From: Thermodesulfobacteriaceae bacterium UBA6232
GTDB taxonomy: Bacteria; Desulfobacterota; Thermodesulfobacteria; Thermodesulfobacteriales; Thermodesulfobacteriaceae
Direction of reading: 5' to 3'
Assembly: GCA_002441555.1 (NCBI GenBank)
Contig: DJWK01000026.1
Coordinates: 66,322 to 130,321 of the forward strand
DNA: 64,000 bases
A program made the translations under genes and the position numbers. Shown here piece after piece: positions 16,009-24,677 of this stretch (position 1 is the stretch's first letter; each line of letters starts with the position of its first letter). The notes under the pieces are model-generated. The model had not been told where the DNA came from and did no database searches. It saw only the letters and a list, made by a program, of their open reading frames with translations.

Positions 16009-17947
16009 TTATAAGTTTTTCAAAAGAGGCGGCAATAGATTCTGGATCAAGGCCAGCTATTTTGAAAAGATCCGCCGGTTTCCCTGAACTTGATGGCTCT
16101 TTATGTCCAAGAAGTTTTAATTTTACTTTTATACCTTTTAAACCATAAAAAGCTGCAATTTTCATTCCGAGCCCTGTATAAACATAGTGGTCTTCAACAA
16201 CGAGGATATTTTCCAATTCCGAGGCCTTAAGAATATCCTCTTCAGGGAAGGGTCTAATGGAGGCCACATTTAAAAGAGAAACAGTATATCCTTTTTCTTT
16301 TAAAATATTAAAAGCTGAAATGGCATAGGGAACCATATTTCCGTAGGTAATAATTACTCCATCTGAGCCCTTTCTAATCCAATCTGCCTTACCTGGTTCA
16401 AATTTATAATTTTCATCAAAAAAGGGAGAGCCATCTTCCTTGGTCACAATAGGTAATTTGGATCTTCCCATGCCAACAAAGATATTTCCAGGTCTTTGGG
16501 CTATGGTTCTAATAATATGGTCCGTTTGATTGGGATCAGCAGGCATATAGATTTCAAAATCTGGTATATTGGAAATAACACCGAGATAGTCAAGACATTG
16601 GTGAGTGGGGCCATCTTCTCCGACATCAGCACCAAGGTGGGTGCAAACCACTTTCAGAGCCGTTTTGTTAAGACTATTAATTCTCAGCTGGTTATAAACC
16701 TCGTCAATCCCAAAAACCCCGAAGGTTGAAAAGAATACCAGAAAGCCCTCTTTTGAAAGAGCCCCGGCCACAGAGGCTGTGTGATGTTCCTGTATACCCG
16801 ATTCAAAAAAGGCCTGAGGTGAATGCTTTTTAAAATCGGTCATTTTTACAGAGCCCTCAAGATCACAGGTAAGCCCAAGTATTTTTGGCGGTTTTCCAGG
16901 CAAATTATTTTTTAAAGCAAGATTTAATAGAGCCTTACCATAGGCAGATCGACAATCGGTTTTTTTCTCAGGTGGATAAATATTTGGGTCTGCAGGCTCA
17001 ATCTCAACTGGCAAGGGATCATGAGGCTGGTGAGGAAAGGAAATAGGATAGCTTTTGCGTTTTTCCTTAAGATAATCAAGTTCTTGTGGATCAAAACCAA
17101 GTTCCTCAAGGGCCTTTTTGGCAAGCTCATCAGGAAGGGCTGCTCCATGCCATTTGGGATCATTCTCCATAAAGGAAATCCCTTTTCCCATAATAGTGTG
17201 AGCAAGTATGGCAGTTGGTTTATCAGGATGGGGTACTTCTTTTCTTAGTGCCTTTCTTAAAGCTTGATAAATTTCCTGAAAATTATGGCCATCAATTTCA
17301 ATAATATTCCAGGAGGTAGCAAGGATTTCTTCCTTTATGTTTTGGGGCATAACCTCCCTTATATTTCCTCCAATCTGAAGCTTGTTGTAATCAATAAGGG
17401 TTATTAAATTGTCAAGGCCAAATTTTACCGCCCAGCGCCTTGCCTCAATAACCTGGCCTTTTTGTTGCTCGCCATCACCCATGAGGCAAAAAACCCAGTT
17501 TGGAAATCCTTTAAGCTTTAAGGCCTTTGCCATACCGCAAGCTGCCGATAAACCCTGGCCGAGATTTCCGGTATTCCACTCGACCCCGGGAACAGATTGT
17601 TCCACATGCCCGCCAAAGGCAGAGCCAGCTCTTCTAAATTCCATAAGAAAGGGCTCTTCCGGGAAAAAACCATACTCGCATAATACGCTATAAACTCCTG
17701 GGCTAATGTGCCCGTGACTTATAACCACACGGTCTCTGGGTTCCTTTCTTGGGTTTTTGGGATCAATCTCTGCAATGGCATAAACCATTAAAAGAAGAGA
17801 TAAAGAGGAAAGGGATCCACCTGGATGACCGCAACCCGCAAGGGTTGTTGCCAAAACGATTCTTCTTGCACACTTCCTAAAGGCTTCTTCAAAAAAAGAA
17901 ATTTCCTCCTCTGAAAGAAAATCCTTTTCCAGATTTATTTTGAGCAT
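16001..17947 (-). CDS. tkt: transketolase
   Basis: The 648-residue enzyme moves two-carbon ketol units in the pentose phosphate pathway using thiamine diphosphate. Motifs: GHPGGSLSSLS, SHGHISPGVYSVL, NTGNLGQGLSAACGMA, the TPP/Mg site CLMGDGEQQKGQVIEARRWA with LDNLITLIDYNKLQIGG, and in the second half ESGIQEHHTASVAGALS with DVGEDGPTHQ. Single-chain full length (some thermophiles split it). It sits between ilvN and tatC and overlaps tatC, with no obvious functional link. A GGAGACAGGTC-like site precedes the start. Confidence 0.94.
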   Translation of the reverse strand: MLKINLEKDFLSEEEISFFEEAFRKCARRIVLATTLAGCGHPGGSLSSLSLLLMVYAIAEIDPKNPRKEPRDRVVISHGHISPGVYSVLCEYGFFPEEPFLMEFRRAGSAFGGHVEQSVPGVEWNTGNLGQGLSAACGMAKALKLKGFPNWVFCLMGDGEQQKGQVIEARRWAVKFGLDNLITLIDYNKLQIGGNIREVMPQNIKEEILATSWNIIEIDGHNFQEIYQALRKALRKEVPHPDKPTAILAHTIMGKGISFMENDPKWHGAALPDELAKKALEELGFDPQELDYLKEKRKSYPISFPHQPHDPLPVEIEPADPNIYPPEKKTDCRSAYGKALLNLALKNNLPGKPPKILGLTCDLEGSVKMTDFKKHSPQAFFESGIQEHHTASVAGALSKEGFLVFFSTFGVFGIDEVYNQLRINSLNKTALKVVCTHLGADVGEDGPTHQCLDYLGVISNIPDFEIYMPADPNQTDHIIRTIAQRPGNIFVGMGRSKLPIVTKEDGSPFFDENYKFEPGKADWIRKGSDGVIITYGNMVPYAISAFNILKEKGYTVSLLNVASIRPFPEEDILKASELENILVVEDHYVYTGLGMKIAAFYGLKGIKVKLKLLGHKEPSSSGKPADLFKIAGLDPESIAASFEKLING

Positions 17948-18005
17948 GACCTGTCTCCTAAGAAAAAAATTTTGAGGGGTTATTTTAATAGGAGAAAAAA
18001 GAAAA

Positions 18006-18503
18006 TCAAGGATTCTTTTTTTCTCTCTTCATAGCAATAAGACCGGTTCTGACAATCTCTTTAATTCCCATGGGACGCAGGAGTTCTATGACAGCGTCAA
18101 GTTTGTCTTTATCTCCAGTTACTTCAATAATATATGTTCTTGGGCTAACATCCACAATTTTTAATCTGAAGATTTCGCATATGCGATAGATTTCCTCTCT
18201 GTTTTCCTTTTCTGCTCTGACTTTAATAAGTGCCATTTCCCTTTCAACAAAATCTCCTTCTTCGGTTACATCAACCACTTTATAGACATCAATTAATCTT
18301 CTAAGTTGTTTTATAATTTGTTCAATGATTTGTTCATCGCCGCGGGTAACCAGGGTTAAATGTGAAAGAGTGGGGTCAAGGGTTTCAGCAACACAGAGAC
18401 TGTCAATGTTAAATCCTCTTCCGCTGAAAAGACCAGCTATTCTTGCTAAGGCACCAGGGGTATTTTCAACAAGCACTGAAAGAGTGCATTTCCTTTCAGC
18501 CAT
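18006..18503 (-). CDS. ilvN: acetolactate synthase regulatory subunit
   Basis: The 165-residue protein has an N-terminal ACT domain (LSVLVENTPGALARIAGLFSGRGFNIDSL) and a C-terminal ALS_ss_C domain. It binds branched-chain amino acids and controls the catalytic subunit. I chose ATG 18503 because AAGGAGG lies seven bases upstream, overlapping the ilvB stop region; the in-frame TTG at 18524 has no such support. It follows ilvB on the same strand. Confidence 0.94.
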   Translation of the reverse strand: MAERKCTLSVLVENTPGALARIAGLFSGRGFNIDSLCVAETLDPTLSHLTLVTRGDEQIIEQIIKQLRRLIDVYKVVDVTEEGDFVEREMALIKVRAEKENREEIYRICEIFRLKIVDVSPRTYIIEVTGDKDKLDAVIELLRPMGIKEIVRTGLIAMKREKKNP

Positions 18504-18516
18504 CTTTCTTTCCTCC

Positions 18517-20220
18517 TTAGACAAGAATCATTTCAGTTGTAGCTTTGCCTGCAGGAACCATGGGGAACACCCCTTCTTCAGGAGCAATAATTACATCAAG
18601 AATGACCAATTTATCCATGCTTAAAATTTTCTTCAATGTGGGTTCAACTTCCTGAGGTTTGGTTATTCTCATTCCAACAGCACCGTAAGCCTCGGCAATT
18701 TTAACAAAATCAGGAATGGTTGCAAATTTAACAGCAGAATATCTTTTTCCATAAAAGAGTTCTTGCCACTGTCTCACCATTCCGAGATAGCCGTTATTAA
18801 GTATGATAATTTTTATGGGAAGTTTTTGATCCATAGCAGTTGCAAGTTCCTGGATGTTCATCTGGATTGAGCCATCTCCTGCTATGTCAATAACAAGTTT
18901 CCCTGGATTTCCCATTTGGGCTCCAATGGAAGCTGGAAAGCCAAAACCCATGGTCCCAAGACCGCCTGAGGAAATAAGGGTTCTTGGGTATTTAAATTTG
19001 TAATACTGGGCTGTCCACATTTGATTCTGTCCCACTTCAGTGCAAATAATGGCTTCACCCTTGGTAAGTTCATAAAGTTTTTCAATAACAAATTGGGGTT
19101 TAATATAATTGGGGTCCTCTTTATAAGTTAAAGGATATCTTCTTCTCCAAATTTCAATTTGTTCCCACCAGTCCTTAAATCTTTCTTTCCAGTATTTTTT
19201 GGGTTTCCCCACTTCTTTAATAACTTCAAGAAGTCTTGTTAGTGCCCTTTTACAATCAGCAACTATGGGAACATCAACTTTAACATTTTTTTGAATTGAG
19301 CTTGGATCAATATCAATGTGAATGATTTTGGCATGGGGAGCAAAGGCATCCACCTTTCCTGTAACCCTGTCATCAAAGCGTGCCCCCACTGCAAGCAAAA
19401 CATCACAATTGGCAACAGCCATGTTGGCATAATAGGTACCATGCATTCCAAGCATACCAAGGGATTGATCATGATCTCCAGGGAAGCCCCCTAAGCCCAT
19501 CAAGGTCATGGTAACAGGAAGATTAAGCCTTTCGGCAAGTTCTCTAACCTCCGAGGCAGCACCTGATGAAATAACACCTCCTCCCACCAAAAAGACTGGT
19601 CTTTCTGCCTTTTCAAGAAGCAAATAGGCCTTTTCAATCTGTTTAATATGAGGTTCATAGGTCGGATTGTAGCTTCTTAAGTGAATTTCTTCGGGATAAT
19701 TGAACTCACCTTTGGCTTGTTGCACATCCTTGGGGAGATCAATAAGAACTGGTCCTGGCCTTCCTGTGCGAGCGATATAAAAGGCAGCCTTAAGAATCCT
19801 TGGCAAATCTTCAATGCGTTTCACAAGAAAATTGTGTTTGGTTATAGGACGGGTAATTCCTGTAATATCAACTTCTTGGAAGGCGTCATTTCCTATAAGT
19901 TTGGTGGGAACCTGCCCAGTGATTACCACAATGGGAATGGAATCCATATATGCAGTGGCTATACCCGTTACAGTATTGGTTGCTCCTGGGCCTGAGGTTG
20001 CAATGGCAACACCAACTTTTCCCGTTGATCTTGCATAACCATCTGCAGCATGAGCTGCACCCTGTTCGTGTCTAACCAAAACATGATGAATTTCTGGGGT
20101 TTTGTAAAGCTCATCATAGACATCAATTATTGCTCCCCCAGGATAGCCAAAAACTATCTCCACACCTTCTCTTTTAAGAGCTTCAACTACCATTCTTGCA
20201 CCAGTCATTATTTCACCCAA
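18517..20220 (-). CDS. ilvB: acetolactate synthase catalytic subunit
   Basis: The 567-residue TPP/FAD enzyme makes acetolactate or acetohydroxybutyrate, the first common step of valine, leucine and isoleucine synthesis. Landmarks: VFGYPGGAIIDVYDEL, LVRHEQGAAHAADGYAR, GPGATNTVTGIATAYMDSIP, DPSSIQKN and the TPP site IAGDGSIQMNIQELATA with ILNNGYLGMVRQWQ. TTG 20220 is placed 8 bases after AGGAGGGG; ATG 20208, with GGGTG just upstream, is a possible alternative. The upstream YdcH-like gene ends one base before. Confidence 0.95.
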   Translation of the reverse strand: MGEIMTGARMVVEALKREGVEIVFGYPGGAIIDVYDELYKTPEIHHVLVRHEQGAAHAADGYARSTGKVGVAIATSGPGATNTVTGIATAYMDSIPIVVITGQVPTKLIGNDAFQEVDITGITRPITKHNFLVKRIEDLPRILKAAFYIARTGRPGPVLIDLPKDVQQAKGEFNYPEEIHLRSYNPTYEPHIKQIEKAYLLLEKAERPVFLVGGGVISSGAASEVRELAERLNLPVTMTLMGLGGFPGDHDQSLGMLGMHGTYYANMAVANCDVLLAVGARFDDRVTGKVDAFAPHAKIIHIDIDPSSIQKNVKVDVPIVADCKRALTRLLEVIKEVGKPKKYWKERFKDWWEQIEIWRRRYPLTYKEDPNYIKPQFVIEKLYELTKGEAIICTEVGQNQMWTAQYYKFKYPRTLISSGGLGTMGFGFPASIGAQMGNPGKLVIDIAGDGSIQMNIQELATAMDQKLPIKIIILNNGYLGMVRQWQELFYGKRYSAVKFATIPDFVKIAEAYGAVGMRITKPQEVEPTLKKILSMDKLVILDVIIAPEEGVFPMVPAGKATTEMILV

Positions 20221-20221
20221 T

Positions 20222-20443
20222 TCAGTTCCCCTCCTTTTGATATTTTTTTATTAGTTCATAAATTTTTTCCTTTAAATAAAGCTTTTCAAGTTTAATCTGT
20301 TTTTCCCTAATTTCTTCTTCAGTGGTAAGATAGGGGCGCTTGGCAAGTTCCTCAAGCTCCTTTTCCAAACTTTGATGCTTTTCATAAAGTTTTTTAATAT
20401 CTTCATACTTTTCAGCAAATTGTTTAACTAATTCTTTATCCAT
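20222..20443 (-). CDS. YdcH-family (DUF465) small coiled protein
   Basis: The 73-residue, highly charged protein is probably a helical hairpin. HQSLEKELEELAKRPYLTTEEE and IKLEKLYLKEKIYELI match the DUF465/YdcH pattern (long helix, PYLT turn, second helix). Family function is unknown. AAGGAGGGTATA precedes the start. It abuts ilvB, so it is co-transcribed with branched-chain synthesis genes. Confidence 0.8.
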   Translation of the reverse strand: MDKELVKQFAEKYEDIKKLYEKHQSLEKELEELAKRPYLTTEEEIREKQIKLEKLYLKEKIYELIKKYQKEGN

Positions 20444-20518
20444 AACTATACCCTCCTTTTTATATTATTTTTTAAGAAACTTACGAGATTATGTGAAAAT
20501 TTTCTTGAGAGATCCTCT

Positions 20519-21268
20519 TCAGGCATCCTCTTTTTTAGCCAGGGCTTTTAGTAATTCAATGGGGAGAGGGAAGAGAATGGTGGAATTTTTCTCAGTGGCT
20601 ATTTCAGTTAAGGTTTGAAGATATCTCAATTGAAGGGTGATGGGATTTTCTGCCATAATCTTGGCAGCTTCAAGAAGGGTTCTTGAGGCCTGATATTCAC
20701 CATCGGCACTGATAATTTTTGCCCTTCTTTCTCTTTCGGCTTCAGCTTGTTTGGCCATAGCTCTTTTCATTTCCTCAGGAAGATCAATTTCTTTAATCTC
20801 CACTTTGGAAACTTTAACACCCCATGGCTCAGTATCAGCATCAAGAATTTCCTGAAGTTTAATGTTAAGTTTTTCCCTTTCTGCAAGAATTTCATCAAGT
20901 TCAGCCTGACCACAAATGCTTCTCAATGTGGTCTGGGCAAGTTGACTGGTAGCATAATAGTAATCTTCAACCTGTAAAAAGGCTTTATCTGGATCCATTA
21001 CTCTGAAATAAACGACAGCACTAACTCTAATGGAAACATTATCCCTGGTAATAACCTCTTGAGGAGGAACATCAAGGGTTACCGTTCTCAAATCAATTTT
21101 TCTCATCTTATCAATAATGGGAATAAGAATAATTAAACCAGGCCCCTTTACTTTGTGAAATTTCCCAAGCCTTAATACTACAGCTCTTTCATATTCGTTG
21201 ATAACCTTGACAGAGGCTTGCAAAAAAAGTAAAACAATTAATACAATAAATAAAAATGATAATTCCAT
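20519..21268 (-). CDS. slipin (SPFH/band 7 membrane protein)
   Basis: The 249-residue protein has an N-terminal membrane helix (LSFLFIVLIVLLFLQASVKVI) and an SPFH domain: NEYERAVVLRLGKFHKVKGPGLIILIPIID, DVPPQEVITRDNVSIRVSAVVYFRV, and TLRSICGQAELDEILAERE. Slipins are stomatin-like scaffolds that often pair with NfeD proteases; no nfeD is seen next to it. ATG 21268 is fixed by GGAGGAGGTGACT. Confidence 0.92.
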   Translation of the reverse strand: MELSFLFIVLIVLLFLQASVKVINEYERAVVLRLGKFHKVKGPGLIILIPIIDKMRKIDLRTVTLDVPPQEVITRDNVSIRVSAVVYFRVMDPDKAFLQVEDYYYATSQLAQTTLRSICGQAELDEILAEREKLNIKLQEILDADTEPWGVKVSKVEIKEIDLPEEMKRAMAKQAEAERERRAKIISADGEYQASRTLLEAAKIMAENPITLQLRYLQTLTEIATEKNSTILFPLPIELLKALAKKEDA

Positions 21269-21345
21269 AGTCACCTCCTCCTGCAAATTTTCTATTTTTA
21301 AAAAGTTTATCCACATTAGAATTAAAAGTCAAGAAAGAATTTTGC

Positions 21346-21374
21346 TTGAGCTTTAAAAACTTTTCTGTTAAGAT
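21346..21374 (+). promoter_or_regulatory. possible promoter for the DUF4390/sensor-kinase pair
   Basis: TTGAGC (21346-21351), a 17-base spacer, then TAAGAT (21369-21374). The ATG at 21386 is only 11 bases further, and no ribosome site is seen, so the message may be nearly leaderless. Confidence 0.35.
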
Positions 21375-21385
21375 AAAAACAATCT

Positions 21386-21934
21386 ATGAAAAAATGGATT
21401 CTTTCTCTGGGTTTTATTTGGTTTTTAATTTCAAATTCTTACGGGCTTTCCATTGGAGAAATTTATTTATTTAAAGGCTCTGCAAAGGAGATTCTTTTAA
21501 GCTTTAATCTGAAAGAATTCCCTATTCAAGAAGTGATTTTGTCTCTTAAAAGACAGAAAGAAGAGGTGCTTCTTCTTTGTGAGGTGGAAATTTATAGAGA
21601 GCGGTTTTTTTTAAGAGATGAACTTGTTCAAAAATATGTTTTTTTTAAAAAAGGAGGTTATAAGCCCGAGATAAATAAATATTATCTTGAGGATGGAAAA
21701 AGTTTTGTTTATTTTGACCATCCAGAAGAGCTCTCCAAGTTTTTAATAGAATTTCAGTCCCTTGATTTATCAATACCCTCTTTGGAAAATAAAAATGATT
21801 ATTACCTTTTAATAAAGGTACAATTAAGTTTTTATACTCATTTAGATTCAAATCTTCGCTATACTTCAAAGGTTCGTCAAGTTTTTTATAAGACAGAAAA
21901 GAAATATGATTTCTCGAAGAGTATTCTTTATTAA
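21386..21934 (+). CDS. exported DUF4390-type protein
   Basis: The 182-residue protein has a signal peptide (KKWILSLGFIWFLISNSYG) and a beta-rich body. DUF4390 proteins typically precede NtrY-like kinases, as here, where the kinase gene overlaps by 29 bases. The fold and length agree with that family, although I rely mainly on context. It may be the periplasmic partner of the kinase. No catalytic motif is visible. Confidence 0.65.
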   Translation: MKKWILSLGFIWFLISNSYGLSIGEIYLFKGSAKEILLSFNLKEFPIQEVILSLKRQKEEVLLLCEVEIYRERFFLRDELVQKYVFFKKGGYKPEINKYYLEDGKSFVYFDHPEELSKFLIEFQSLDLSIPSLENKNDYYLLIKVQLSFYTHLDSNLRYTSKVRQVFYKTEKKYDFSKSILY

Positions 21935-23978
21935 AAAATTTTTTTTGATTATCTTTATTATTTTATTTGTCATATCTATCCAAGATCTGCTTTATAAAAG
22001 TGAATTCTTAAGTCTTCCTGAAAAAAATCTTTTTCTTTTTTTTGCTTTACAAATAGATTTTCTCTTACTTTTGGTTTTGCTTTATTTGATATTCAGATAT
22101 CTCTATAAAATTTTTTGGAGTATTCGTGGAAGAAAAATTTCTCGAAGTTTGAAATTCAAATTATTTGCCGTTTATTTTCTTTCTATTGCCTTTACGGCTT
22201 TTGTTTTAATTGCTGGAAGTTTAATATTTCTTAAAAAGGGCATAGATTATTGGTTTGAAGAATTTTCAGCGTTAAAGATTTCATCGCATCTTCTTAAAGA
22301 AGAGGATTGGCTTAAAGATTTAGAGGCAGATTTATTAAAAAAGGCATTACAAATAAAAAGTGAATATATAGAAAAAACGGAAAATATTCGAAGTAAAGAT
22401 TTAAGAGAAAAATATCGTTATTTTATGAATCTTGATTCTATTGAAGTTTATACCCTTCAGGGAGAACTTTACAAAAAAACCTATTCATCTGAGATACCTT
22501 CAAAACAGGGAATTCCTCCTTCCATTCTTGAAGATTTGTTAAAGGAGAAGCAAGCTCAGTCCATTATCCAGCCAGTAGATTCTAATCTTCTAATAAGAGT
22601 TTTTATTCCTACCCATGATAGGGCAGGAAGACCATATATTCTTGCTGTGGGGAAGCTTTTTGATCCCAATAAATTGAGAGAATATACTAAAAAGGAGGAA
22701 AAAATATCTCATACCTTTCAATTATTTTTAATACTCTCTTTAAGTTTGGTTTTTCTGCTCGTTCTCTTTTTAGGTATCTGGGTTGGAAACAAACTTGGGA
22801 AAACTTTAACGGAGCCTTTGCAAACTTTAATTCTTGCAACCCAAAAAATTTCGCATAGAGATTATCGCTTAGATGACCTCCCTCTTGAGACTTCCCAAGA
22901 TGATGAGATTTATCAGCTCATTCAGGCCTTCAGAAAAATGGCAGAAGAGATAAAAAGATATGAAACCACACTGAGAAAATACAATCAATATTTAAGAGGG
23001 GTATTAAATGCCCTTCCTGTGGGAATTTTAATTTTGAAAGAAAATGAGGAACTTCTCTTTGCCAATGAGCAATTTAACCGTTTTCTTTCAGATTTTAACT
23101 TTAAGAATTTTCAGGAATTCTGTCAGAATCTTTCCATAAATGAATACTTTAATAATCTTGGTATAGAAGAAAATTTCTATAAAAATATAACTTTTGCAAA
23201 AGATGAGAGAGAGCTTCATCTTGGAGTAACCTTTATGAAACTTGAACTCTTTAATGAAATATTGAAACTTTTAATAATTGAAAATCTTGAGGAGAAGGAA
23301 ACCTTAAAAAGGCTTTCTATGTGGAGAGAGGTTGCTGTAATTATTGCTCATGAAATAAAAAATCCCTTAACTCCCATAAAGCTTTCAGTTGAAAGATTAA
23401 GAAAAAGGCTGAAGGATGATTTGCCTGAAGAAAAAAGAGAATTTCTGGAAAGTACTGTTAACCTTGTAAATAAATATGTTGAAGAATTGAAAAAACTTGC
23501 CTATGATCTCTATTATTTTTCAGAAAAATCCTCCTTTGAGATAAAAGAAGTCAATCTTAGAGAAAATATTAAAGAGGTTTCCGAGTTATATCGTTCAGCT
23601 TACCAGGATCTTCAAATAGACTTATCAGAGGCAAGAGATGTTTTAATATGGGCGGATCCCTTTCAGCTAAAAAGAATATGGATCAATCTTTTTGAGAATT
23701 CAATAAAGGCTATGAATGAAAAGGGTAAGATTAAAATAGCAGTAGGTGAAAAGGAAGGAAGAGTTTTTGTTATTTTTGAAGATACTGGTCCTGGCCTTGA
23801 GGAAGATGTAATTAAAGCCTTTAATAAAGGAGATCTTTCTTCTCTAAAAAAAATCGGAACAGGCCTTTTGATTGTCTCAAGTATTGTTAAACTTCATGAA
23901 GGAAAGGTAAGAGTTGAAAATAAAGAGGAAGGAGGATCACGGTTTGTCCTTGAATTCCCTAAAAAGTTGAGATCTTAA
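21906..23978 (+). CDS. NtrY-like membrane sensor histidine kinase
   Basis: The 690-residue kinase has several N-terminal membrane segments (to about residue 110), a periplasmic region, another helix near 275-295 followed by HAMP (KTLTEPLQTLILATQKIS), a PAS-like domain (NALPVGILILKENEELLFANEQF), a HisKA domain with His482 in VIIAHEIKNPLTPIKLS, and HATPase_c motifs (INLFENSIKAMNEKG, FEDTGPGLEED, GTGLLIVSSI). It resembles NtrY/GlnL-type kinases. No response regulator lies beside it, so its partner is elsewhere. Its 3' end overlaps the converging pseudouridine synthase gene by 42 bases. Confidence 0.9.
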   Translation: MISRRVFFIKKFFLIIFIILFVISIQDLLYKSEFLSLPEKNLFLFFALQIDFLLLLVLLYLIFRYLYKIFWSIRGRKISRSLKFKLFAVYFLSIAFTAFVLIAGSLIFLKKGIDYWFEEFSALKISSHLLKEEDWLKDLEADLLKKALQIKSEYIEKTENIRSKDLREKYRYFMNLDSIEVYTLQGELYKKTYSSEIPSKQGIPPSILEDLLKEKQAQSIIQPVDSNLLIRVFIPTHDRAGRPYILAVGKLFDPNKLREYTKKEEKISHTFQLFLILSLSLVFLLVLFLGIWVGNKLGKTLTEPLQTLILATQKISHRDYRLDDLPLETSQDDEIYQLIQAFRKMAEEIKRYETTLRKYNQYLRGVLNALPVGILILKENEELLFANEQFNRFLSDFNFKNFQEFCQNLSINEYFNNLGIEENFYKNITFAKDERELHLGVTFMKLELFNEILKLLIIENLEEKETLKRLSMWREVAVIIAHEIKNPLTPIKLSVERLRKRLKDDLPEEKREFLESTVNLVNKYVEELKKLAYDLYYFSEKSSFEIKEVNLRENIKEVSELYRSAYQDLQIDLSEARDVLIWADPFQLKRIWINLFENSIKAMNEKGKIKIAVGEKEGRVFVIFEDTGPGLEEDVIKAFNKGDLSSLKKIGTGLLIVSSIVKLHEGKVRVENKEEGGSRFVLEFPKKLRS

Positions 23979-24671
23979 CTGGGTCATTTCCTCCGTACTT
24001 AATTTTTTAATTTCACAGGGTTTTAAATTTTCAAGCTTTACAGGACCGATAGCTATCCTTTTTATAGAAAGAACCTTATAACCCAGTTTGCCAAACAATC
24101 TTTTTAAAAGATGATATCTTCCTTCGTAAACGGTGATTTCTAAATGGTTTTTTTCATAATTTAAAATAGAAATTTTGGCAGGGTTTGTTTTTCCCTCTTT
24201 AAGTTCAACTCCCTCTTCAATGGCAATTTTGTCCTCCTCTTTTAAAGGTTTGTTAATTTTGATTTCATAAACCTTAGGTAGTTTCCAACGCGGATGGGTT
24301 ATTCTGTGTGCAAGTTCTCCATCATTGGTAAGAAGGATAAGTCCTTCAGCATCTTTATCAAGTCTTCCTGCAGGAAAAAGTTCTTTATACCTGGAAAGAT
24401 TTTCTGGAAGAAGGTCAAAAATGGTCTTTTCCTTATCTCTGGTTGAAGTAATTACTCCTTTCGGCTTATAAAATTTGTAATAATAAAACCTTTGATAAAT
24501 AAGAGGTCTTTCCTCATAAAAAATGAGATCCCTTTCTGGATTAATCTTAAAAGCGGGATCTTTTATTATTTCTTGATTAACTTTTATCTTTTTTTCTTTG
24601 ATTAATTTAAGAACCTCCTTTCTTGAACCAAGCCCTAAGTTTGATAAAAATTTATCAAGACGAATTTTCAT
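23937..24671 (-). CDS. RluB/RsuA-family rRNA pseudouridine synthase
   Basis: The 244-residue enzyme isomerises uridine in ribosomal RNA. It has an N-terminal S4 RNA-binding domain (RLDKFLSNLGLGSRKEVLKLIKEKKIKVN) and the catalytic motif GRLDKDAEGLILLTNDGELAHRITHP, with the catalytic Asp in GRLD. KPKGVITSTRD is also typical. It lies 6 bases downstream of polA on the same strand. RluB versus RsuA or RluE cannot be separated with confidence. Confidence 0.9.
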   Translation of the reverse strand: MKIRLDKFLSNLGLGSRKEVLKLIKEKKIKVNQEIIKDPAFKINPERDLIFYEERPLIYQRFYYYKFYKPKGVITSTRDKEKTIFDLLPENLSRYKELFPAGRLDKDAEGLILLTNDGELAHRITHPRWKLPKVYEIKINKPLKEEDKIAIEEGVELKEGKTNPAKISILNYEKNHLEITVYEGRYHLLKRLFGKLGYKVLSIKRIAIGPVKLENLKPCEIKKLSTEEMTQLRSQLFREFKDKP

Positions 24672-24677
24672 TTGGGC